Assembly (NCBI GenBank): GCA_946480295.1
Contig: CAMLIT010000156.1
Span: 1 to 8,257, forward strand
Reading direction: 5' to 3'
DNA length: 8,257 bases
Source: an uncultured Gemmatimonadota bacterium
Lineage (GTDB): Bacteria > Gemmatimonadota > Gemmatimonadetes > Gemmatimonadales > Gemmatimonadaceae
Shown: in pieces, positions 1 to 7,387 of the stretch
Layout of the letters: each line of letters starts with the position of its first letter
How positions within the stretch are numbered: the stretch's first letter is position 1
Notes under the pieces: generated by a model
What the model saw: the letters and a program-made list of their open reading frames with translations, nothing else
Told to the model about the DNA's origin: nothing
Database searches by the model: none
Program-made: the position numbers and the translations under genes

Positions 1-339
1 GAGGCGTGGGCGGATCGCGCCGCCGCGCTGCTCGTCGCCGCGCTCGCCGCCGCGTGCGCGCGCGCGGGGCGGGCGGTGCCGGACGGCGTGCACGTGCGCG
101 CCGTATCGTCGATCCCGCCCGGAGAGGCGGCCGAGGCGGCGCGGGCCGCGGCGGTCGTCGGCGCGGCGGCCGCGAACGCGCTCCTCGCGCTCGGCCTCGG
201 CGACGACGAGATCGCGCACGCGGCGGAGGAGGCCGTGCGCCGCGATCGCGCCACGACCGATCCGGCGCTGGCGGTCGGCATCCCGCCGTCGCTCGTCGAC
301 GGCGCGCGGATCACGGTGCGCCAGAGCTGTCCCGACTAG
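1..339 (+). CDS. Unrecognised protein, C-terminal 112 residues (5' end outside window)
   Basis: The frame is open from the first base to a TAG at 337-339, and almost every codon ends in G or C, which supports real coding in this GC-rich DNA. The visible part is Ala-rich. It has a hydrophobic stretch near residues 8-19 (ALLVAALAAAC), then a probably helical segment (about 45-80) with many Ala, Glu and Arg residues, and a tail ending RQSCPD. The hydrophobic stretch followed by Cys could be the end of a lipoprotein signal, but acidic and basic residues precede it and the residue three before the Cys is Ala, so this is weak. A GTG at 76 is an internal start candidate without a convincing ribosome binding site, and the open frame upstream makes a longer protein more likely. 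I do not recognise the family and assign no function. Confidence 0.65.
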   Translation, partial: EAWADRAAALLVAALAAACARAGRAVPDGVHVRAVSSIPPGEAAEAARAAAVVGAAAANALLALGLGDDEIAHAAEEAVRRDRATTDPALAVGIPPSLVDGARITVRQSCPD

Positions 340-460
340 GCGCCGGGAGGGCCGGCGCGCCCCCGCTCGCGTCGCATCTTGCCGGACGCGGCGCGGCGCG
401 CGATGGTGGTGCGACCCGCCGAACGAGCACCCGCGTGCTCGCGCGGCGCGACGTGTCCCC

Positions 461-467
461 GAGGAGG
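461..467 (+). promoter_or_regulatory. Strong Shine-Dalgarno that fixes the GTG start at 475
   Basis: GAGGAGG lies 7 nt before the GTG at 475-477. It is the best ribosome binding site in the window and sets the start of the exported protein just before a clear signal peptide. Starts further upstream in the same frame (for example 379) would put about 30 Arg/Pro-rich residues in front of the signal peptide and have no such site. Confidence 0.85.
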
Positions 468-474
468 TTCTTCC

Positions 475-2205
475 GTGCCGCGAGTGGGAATCCTGTGCAG
501 GCTCGTGCCGGCGCTGGCGCTGGTGCTCGCCGCGGCGTCGGCCGGCGCGCAGGTGGTGCAGGGCAGGGTGACGGAGCGCGACAGCACGACGCCGGCGGTC
601 GGCACGATCGTGCAGCTCGTGGACGCGTCGGGGCACGAGGTGGTGCAGGCGCTCTCGCGTGAGCAGGGGGAGTTCCTGCTCCGCGCCCCGGCGCCGGGGC
701 GCTACCGCGTGCGGGTGCTGCGGATCGGCTTCCGGCCGACGATCTCCGCGCCGGTGGACGTCGCCCTCGACCAGCCGACGACGAGGCACGTGGCGCTCGC
801 CGGCGTGCCGGTGACGCTGAGCCCCGTGCTCGTCAGCGCCTCGCGCGTCTGTCGCGTGAACCCGGACTCCGGCAGCCAGACGGCGGAGGTCTGGCAGGAG
901 GCGCGCAAGGCGCTCGCCGCCTCGGTGCTGTCGCGCGCGGACCGCGAGTACGACATGCGGGCCGCGATGTTCGAGCGGCAGCTCGATGCCCGCGGGCGGA
1001 CCACCACGGCGGACCAGTGGGAGCAGGAGGGGAACGTGCCGCGGCCGTTCCGGGCGGTGAGCGTGGACACGCTCGCCGCGTTCGGCTTCGTGCGCGGCGA
1101 CCCGAGCGCGGGGATGACGTACTACGGCGCGGATGCGGAGCTGCTCCTCTCCGACTGGTTCGCGCGCTCGCACTGCCTGCGCCTGGAGGGGACGCCGGCG
1201 ACGTCGGGGGACAGCGCGCGCTGGATCGGGCTGGCGTTCGAGCCGATCGCGCACGACGCGGCGCGCCCGGACATCGCGGGGGTCCTCTGGGTCGACCGCA
1301 CGACGTCGGAGCTGCGGCGCCTCGACTTCCACTACACCGACCTGCCGTCGCCGCTGGACGGCGCGCGGCCGGGGGGCGACGTCCACTTCCTGCGGCTGCC
1401 TAACGGGACGTGGGTCGTGAGCCGGTGGGCGATCCGCATGCCGCTGCTCGGGGCGCGCGAGGAGCGGCCGGGCTACGGCATCTTCCTGCCGGGCGCGGCA
1501 CGCCTCGGCGGCGGCGCGCGGCTGGTCGTCGAGGGGACGCAGGTCTCCGGCGGCGCGCTGCTGCGCGTCATGCGGCGCAGCACGTCGGTGTGGGCGGGCG
1601 CGACCAACGGCATCGCCGCGACGCTCGTCGACAGCGGCACCGGCCGACGACGCGCCGGCGTGCGCGTCGAGCTGCGGCGGACGGCGCGCGTCGCGGTCAC
1701 CGACGCGGCGGGGCGCTTCGCCTTCACCGGCCTTCTCGCCGGCCGCTACGGCCTCCTCACGCACGATCCGGTGCTCGACTCGCTCGGCATCGCCAGCCCG
1801 CGGACGACGCTGACGGTGCCCGATTCCGGGATCTCCGCGACGCCGGTCGAGATCCCGTCGCGCGACGCGGCCGCCGAGGCGCACTGCGGCGGCACGCACG
1901 ACGAGCGGCTCGCGCTCCTCCGGCTGATCCTCGTCGATTCGGCGACCGCGCGCCCGATCTCCGGCGCGCACGTCCTCGCGACATGGACGCGGCTGGCGCC
2001 GAACAGGGGCGGCCGTGACGAGGTGGTGGCCACGATGTACCGGCGCGAGGGGCTCGGCGATGGAGGCGGGTACTCGTTCTGCCAGGTGCCGCGGGACATC
2101 CGGCTCGACCTGGAGATCCGCGTGCCCGGCCATCCCATGCGACCGGAGCACGCGACGGTGCCGGCGGACGAGGGGTACCGGATCGTCGTGGTGCGGGTGC
2201 CGTAG
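475..2205 (+). CDS. Secreted protein with carboxypeptidase-regulatory-like domains
   Basis: A 576-residue protein with a Sec signal peptide: basic start, hydrophobic core at residues 9-21, and likely cleavage after AGA at 25 before QVVQG. The mature protein begins with a carboxypeptidase-regulatory-like beta-sandwich (about 27-118; pattern QGRVTERDSTTPAVG, then GEFLLRAPAPGRYRVRVLRIGF). A middle region (about 126-365) starts with VCRVNPDSG and contains a beta-rich stretch with GVLWVDRTTSELRRLDFHY. A second regulatory-like domain lies at about 379-450 (AATLVDSGTG, then AAGRFAFTGLLAGRYGL). A third, more diverged one lies at about 482-575 (LILVDSATARPISGAHVLA). Such domains act as structural or binding modules, and no peptidase catalytic motif is visible. 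Proteins built like this are common in Gemmatimonadota and often exported to the outer membrane or periplasm (family knowledge). The substrate is unknown. The stop codon directly touches the palindromic element that follows. Confidence 0.9.
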   Translation: MPRVGILCRLVPALALVLAAASAGAQVVQGRVTERDSTTPAVGTIVQLVDASGHEVVQALSREQGEFLLRAPAPGRYRVRVLRIGFRPTISAPVDVALDQPTTRHVALAGVPVTLSPVLVSASRVCRVNPDSGSQTAEVWQEARKALAASVLSRADREYDMRAAMFERQLDARGRTTTADQWEQEGNVPRPFRAVSVDTLAAFGFVRGDPSAGMTYYGADAELLLSDWFARSHCLRLEGTPATSGDSARWIGLAFEPIAHDAARPDIAGVLWVDRTTSELRRLDFHYTDLPSPLDGARPGGDVHFLRLPNGTWVVSRWAIRMPLLGAREERPGYGIFLPGAARLGGGARLVVEGTQVSGGALLRVMRRSTSVWAGATNGIAATLVDSGTGRRRAGVRVELRRTARVAVTDAAGRFAFTGLLAGRYGLLTHDPVLDSLGIASPRTTLTVPDSGISATPVEIPSRDAAAEAHCGGTHDERLALLRLILVDSATARPISGAHVLATWTRLAPNRGGRDEVVATMYRREGLGDGGGYSFCQVPRDIRLDLEIRVPGHPMRPEHATVPADEGYRIVVVRVP

Positions 2206-2380
2206 CGGGAGGCGGGAGGCGGGAGGCGGGACGCGGAACGACGTGGTTGGTCGTTGGTCGTTGGCCAGCCGCTCCGTATGCTACGCCTGCGATCCCGCTG
2301 GGCTGGCCAAAGACCAATAACGAATCACCAACTACGTAGTCCCTCGTCCCTCGTCCCTCGTCCCGCCTCCCGCCTCCCGC
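2205..2380 (+). repeat. Palindromic element built of 7-bp units, filling the whole intergenic gap
   Basis: The left arm (2205-2270, 66 nt) and right arm (2301-2380, 80 nt) are inverted copies around a 30-nt loop (2271-2300). Both arms are strings of heptads. From outside inwards they run GCGGGAG or GCGGGAC units, then a joint unit (GACGTGG on the left, TACGTAG on the right), then TTGGTCG-like units, then an identical 10-mer TTGGCCAGCC next to the loop. The left arm has 8 heptads plus the 10-mer and the right arm 10 heptads plus the 10-mer, so they differ by exactly 14 nt: one unit in the outer block and one in the inner block. The element starts on the last base of the upstream TAG and ends on the base before the downstream ATG. 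No ORF or transposase is associated with it. Function is unknown; it could fold as a very large hairpin in RNA or as a cruciform. Confidence 0.88.
2254..2282 (+). promoter_or_regulatory. Possible sigma70-type promoter inside the palindrome loop
   Basis: TTGGTC (2254-2259), a 17-nt spacer and TATGCT (2277-2282) resemble -35 and -10 boxes. The -35 candidate is one of the TTGGTCG heptads and the -10 lies in the loop. A start near 2289 would give the permease mRNA a 5' leader of about 90 nt made mostly of the right arm. This rests on sequence resemblance only. It may be chance, and the permease may instead be co-transcribed with the upstream gene. Confidence 0.4.
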
Positions 2381-4000
2381 ATGTGGCCCCAGCGCTACGA
2401 CCCGCTCCACAGCGCCGTGCTGTCCACCGCGGCCGCCGCGCTCCCTCTCGTCGTCCTCCTCGGCCTGCTCGCCGTGCGGCGCGTCCGCGCGCACGTCGCG
2501 GCGCTCCTCGGCCTCGCCGCCGCCCTGGCGATCGCCGTCGCCGTCGTGGGGATGCCGGCGGCCCTCGCCGGGCGCGCCGCCCTCTATGGCGCCGCGTACG
2601 GCCTCTTCCCGATCGGCTGGATCGTCCTCAACGTCATCTTCCTCTACCATCTCGCCGACCACCGCGGGTCGTTCGCGCACCTCCAGGAGCGCATAACGAG
2701 CATCACCGACGACCGGCGGCTGCAGCTGCTGCTCGTCGCCTTCTGCTTCGGCGCGTTCTTCGAGGGGGCGGCGGGGTTCGGGACGCCGGTCGCCGTCAGC
2801 GGCGCCATCCTCATCGGGCTCGGCTTCCCGCCCCTCGAGGCATCGGGGCTCTCGCTCATCGCCAACACCGCGCCGGTCGCGTTCGGCGCGCTCGGCACCC
2901 CGATCGTCGCGCTCCAGGGCGTCACGGGGCTCGACCTCCACGCCCTCAGCGCCACGGTCGGCCGGCAGCTCCCCTTCTTCTCGCTCATCGTCCCCTTCTG
3001 GCTCATCGCCGCGTACGACGGCTGGCGCGGCGTGCGCGACGTCTGGCCGGCGCTCCTCGTCGCCGGCGCCACCTTCGCGATCCCGCAGTTCCTCGTGTCG
3101 AACTTCCACGGCCCGTGGCTGGTGGACATCGTCGCCGCGGGGAGCTCGCTCGTGTGCCTGACGCTCTTCCTCCGCGTGTGGCAGCCCGGGGCGGAGGGCG
3201 GAAGGCGGCGAGCGGATGGCGATGCGCCGCCGTCCGCTTTCCGCGGTCCGCCCTCCGGAGGATCGTCGGCGGCGCCCTCCCCCTGGCTCCCCTGGGCGAT
3301 CCTCACCGTCGTCGTCTTCCTCTGGGGGCTGCCGCAGGTGAAGGACCTCCTCAACGCGCTCTCGGCGCCGAAGCTCACCGTCGCGGGGCTGCACGACGTC
3401 GTCGCGCGCATGCCACCCATCGTCCCCACGGTCACGAAGGAGCCCGCCGTCTTCGTCCTCAACTGGCTGTCGGCGACCGGGACGGCGATCCTGATCGCCG
3501 CCCTCGTCGCCGGCGCCGCGCTCGGCTACTCGTTAGGCGAGATGGCCCGGCACTACTGGCGCACGCTCGTCGTCGTGCGCTACTCGCTGCTGACGATCGC
3601 GGCGATGCTCGCACTGGGGTACACGACGCGCTACTCGGGCGAGGACGCGATCCTGGGCCTCGCCTTCGCGCGCACCGGCGTGCTGTATCCCTTCTTCGGC
3701 ACGCTCCTCGGCTGGCTCGGCGTCGCCCTCACCGGGAGCGACACGTCGTCGAACGTGCTCTTCGGCAGCCTGCAGCGCATCACCGCCCAGCAGCTCGGGC
3801 TGAACCCGACGCTGATGGCGGCGGCGAACAGCGCGGGGGGCGTGATGGGGAAGATGATCGACGCCCAGAGCATCGTCGTCGCCAGTACCGCGACGCGCTG
3901 GTACGGCCACGAATGGCGCATCCTGCGCTTCGTCTTCTTCCACAGCCTCGCGCTGGCGAGCCTGGTCGGCCTGCTCGTGATGGCGCAGCAGTACCTGTGA
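2381..4000 (+). CDS. lldP: L-lactate (or glycolate) permease, LldP/LctP family
   Basis: A 539-residue inner-membrane protein close to the family's usual length of about 550, with roughly a dozen or more hydrophobic segments. Members import lactate or glycolate, probably with protons (family knowledge). Family hallmarks are all present: N-terminal MWPQRYDPL, FCFGAFFEGAAGFGTPVA (121-138), NTAPVAFGALGTPI (162-175), DGWRG (213-217), SATGTAIL (364-371), LGWLGVALTGSDTSSN (443-458) and GGVMGKMIDAQSI (486-498). The ATG at 2381 matches the family N-terminus, yet there is no Shine-Dalgarno: the bases before it are the CCTCCCGC heptads of the palindromic element. The loop at about residues 270-300, between WQPG and PWLPW, is Gly/Pro/Arg-rich and encoded by a DNA palindrome, so it is probably lineage-specific. 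No lactate dehydrogenase gene is adjacent, so the substrate among 2-hydroxy acids is not fixed. Confidence 0.95.
   Translation: MWPQRYDPLHSAVLSTAAAALPLVVLLGLLAVRRVRAHVAALLGLAAALAIAVAVVGMPAALAGRAALYGAAYGLFPIGWIVLNVIFLYHLADHRGSFAHLQERITSITDDRRLQLLLVAFCFGAFFEGAAGFGTPVAVSGAILIGLGFPPLEASGLSLIANTAPVAFGALGTPIVALQGVTGLDLHALSATVGRQLPFFSLIVPFWLIAAYDGWRGVRDVWPALLVAGATFAIPQFLVSNFHGPWLVDIVAAGSSLVCLTLFLRVWQPGAEGGRRRADGDAPPSAFRGPPSGGSSAAPSPWLPWAILTVVVFLWGLPQVKDLLNALSAPKLTVAGLHDVVARMPPIVPTVTKEPAVFVLNWLSATGTAILIAALVAGAALGYSLGEMARHYWRTLVVVRYSLLTIAAMLALGYTTRYSGEDAILGLAFARTGVLYPFFGTLLGWLGVALTGSDTSSNVLFGSLQRITAQQLGLNPTLMAAANSAGGVMGKMIDAQSIVVASTATRWYGHEWRILRFVFFHSLALASLVGLLVMAQQYL
3192..3257 (+). repeat. 66-bp inverted repeat inside the permease gene
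   Basis: Arms 3192-3221 and 3228-3257 are inverted copies with 25 of 30 positions matching (outer 11 of 11, inner 10 of 11, middle 4 of 8) around a 6-nt loop. The arms have a loose 7-nt rhythm of GCGGANN units, like the intergenic elements. The repeat is read through in frame as the polar loop at residues 271-293 of the permease, AEGGRRRADGD followed by APPSAFRGPPSG. It lies exactly where a hydrophilic loop separates two membrane segments. Confidence 0.75.
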
Positions 4001-4602
4001 GGGGCGCGGGACGACGACGCGGGACGCGGGACGCGGAACGCGCCGGGCTCCTCGACCCGTCCGGATGCGTTCCATGCCGCGGGCCCCTCTCCCGAGCGGA
4101 CTTCACGGACTCGACACGGATCCCACGGGAGACGCGGATCGGCGCGGATGGGCTCAGGCGGGAGGGGATCGGTCACGGACCGGTCGCTGGGCGAGACGAC
4201 GCGTCGCGGCAGACGGAGCGATTCGCACGATTCGGCAGTTCATTCGTGGGCATTCGCGTCTTCCCATCGCGTGATGCCGGCTCGGCCGTGGAGCCCGATG
4301 CACCGCGCGTTCGGCTCATTCGAGCAACGCTGCCCCTCGGCCCACCCAGCATCGAGAGAGCAGACGCGAATCCGATCGGAGATCGTGCGAATCTGCGCGA
4401 GTGTGGGCAGCGCTGAGGGAGCCGGTCGCCGGACCGGCCGGTGCGAGGAACTGTCCCGCCACACGGAGCGATCCGCGGCATCCGTGACCTCCGTCGAATC
4501 CGTGTTCCCCTCGGCCGTGATGCCCGACTCCTCGCGATCCCCGCGCACGGCGCCTCGAAGCCAGCCCGAACGCGCCGCGCGCCGCGCGTCCCGCGCCCCG
4601 CG
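4001..4602 (+). repeat. About 600-bp decayed palindrome, no gene
   Basis: This gap between the permease stop and the met promoter has no convincing gene. Open frames exist but none has a ribosome binding site, domain or consistent codon bias. It begins on the base after TGA with heptads GCGGGAC (4019-4025, 4026-4032) and GCGGAAC (4033-4039). Words in the left half return as reverse complements in the right half at mirror positions: GGGGCGCGGGACG (4001-4013 with 4587-4599), CACGGANTCGAC (4104-4115 with 4493-4504), CGCGGATCG (4133-4141 with 4469-4477), GATTCGCACGAT (4220-4231 with 4382-4393) and ATTCGCGTCT (4252-4261 with 4362-4371). The coordinate sums all fall between 8600 and 8623, so they form one coherent inverted repeat centred near 4305 with small indels. 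CACGGAN and CGCGGAT units recur through the arms. Confidence 0.7.
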
Positions 4603-4631
4603 TTGACAGCCCCCCCGTTCACGCGTAAGCT
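4603..4631 (+). promoter_or_regulatory. Sigma70-type promoter of the metYX leader
   Basis: A perfect TTGACA (4603-4608), a 17-nt spacer and TAAGCT (4626-4631, a TANNNT -10 box). Only 7 nt separate the -10 from the leader ATG at 4639, so the expected start of transcription is on or within a base or two of that ATG. The promoter begins right where the palindromic DNA ends. The consensus -35 and ideal spacing suggest strong initiation, which suits a gene controlled afterwards by attenuation. Confidence 0.82.
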
Positions 4632-4638
4632 TCCCGCC

Positions 4639-4749
4639 ATGCGAATTACCGTGACCATCCGCCAGAGCATGTGCATGTGCATGTGTCTCATGTGCGCCAT
4701 CCCGGAAGGGGAGAGGCGGGCGGGTGGCGCATGCGCCACTCACGGATGA
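4639..4749 (+). CDS. Met/Cys-rich leader peptide of the metYX operon
   Basis: A 36-residue ORF between the promoter and the terminator that precedes metY. Codons 11-19 (4669-4695) read MCMCMCLMC, and another Cys is at codon 32. In total it has five Met and five Cys, far above expectation for these rare residues. The third Cys uses TGT in a region that strongly prefers TGC. Leader peptides enriched in the product amino acids of the downstream genes are the hallmark of ribosome-mediated attenuation (known for trp, his, leu and thr operons, and Cys-rich uORFs in actinobacteria). Ribosomes stalling here for lack of charged Met- or Cys-tRNA would favour read-through into metY and metX. There is no Shine-Dalgarno, consistent with leaderless translation from a 5'-terminal ATG. 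The peptide itself need have no function. A metal-binding microprotein is a less likely alternative. Confidence 0.8.
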   Translation: MRITVTIRQSMCMCMCLMCAIPEGERRAGGACATHG

Positions 4750-4812
4750 GCGGCGCGACGCGGACGCACTGACCGCGACCAGCCACGGACGCTCGATCCA
4801 CCCGGCCCTCTC
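4711..4812 (+). promoter_or_regulatory. Candidate antiterminator pairing of the met attenuator
   Basis: GAGAGGC (4711-4717) and CGGGTGG (4721-4727), within codons 25-30 of the leader, can pair with 4798-4812. CGGGTGG pairs perfectly with CCACCCG (4798-4804), and GAGAGGC pairs with GCC and TCTC (4805-4812) with one C bulged. This gives 14 pairs with a 3-nt bulge on the upstream side. The downstream strand overlaps the 5' half of the terminator stem, so the two structures exclude each other. A second hairpin, GTGGCG (4724-4729), loop CATG, CGCCAC (4734-4739), uses the same upstream strand and could hold it back when not needed. Pairings were found by eye, without energy calculation. Confidence 0.55.
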
Positions 4813-4836
4813 TCACGAGAGGGCCGGTTCTTTTTT
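4802..4836 (+). terminator. Intrinsic terminator (attenuator) upstream of metY
   Basis: CCGGCCCTCTC (4802-4812), loop TCAC, GAGAGGGCCGG (4817-4827) form a perfect 11-bp stem followed at once by TTCTTTTTT (4828-4836). It lies 53 nt after the leader stop codon and 40 nt before the metY start, with no gene ending just upstream except the leader. It is therefore an attenuator and not an end-of-operon terminator. Confidence 0.94.
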
Positions 4837-4873
4837 GCCCCACTATTTCCCAACCCACCAGCCACCGGAGTGA

Positions 4874-7266
<2,393 letters not shown>

Positions 7267-7387
7267 AGACGAAGGGCTCCCGTCGAGCGCGACACAACGC
7301 GAGCGGGGGACGACCGCGTATCATGTGTCGTATCCCGGGCCAGCCATCACCCCGTCGGAGAACCACATCACCACCACCCCCTCCCTC

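Noticed and set aside
424..441. Hairpin CGAGCAC, loop CCGC, GTGCTCG upstream of the exported protein
   Set aside because: There is no T tract, so it is not an intrinsic terminator, and it is too short and GC-biased to stand out. It might affect the nearby ribosome binding site, but nothing supports that.
2205..2380. CRISPR array or plasmid-type iterons
   Set aside because: The repeat unit is 7 bp with no spacers, arranged as a palindrome, and no cas or replication gene is nearby.
1757..3394. Long open frames on the minus strand, including one of 545 codons and others across 4688-6097, 5941-7173 and 7064-8095
   Set aside because: They lie opposite strongly supported genes. Long antisense frames are expected in very GC-rich DNA, and the predicted proteins are low-complexity Arg/Glu/Ala or Arg/Pro sequences without domains or ribosome binding sites.
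4148..4606. Open frames in the 600-bp gap before the met promoter, on both strands
   Set aside because: They are Ser/Arg-rich with no recognisable domain or start signal. The region is better explained as a decayed inverted repeat.
7290..7330. 7-bp inverted repeat CGACACA / TGTGTCG between metX and the CopD gene
   Set aside because: It is short, widely spaced (27 nt) and has no T tract. It could be an operator but is easily a chance match.
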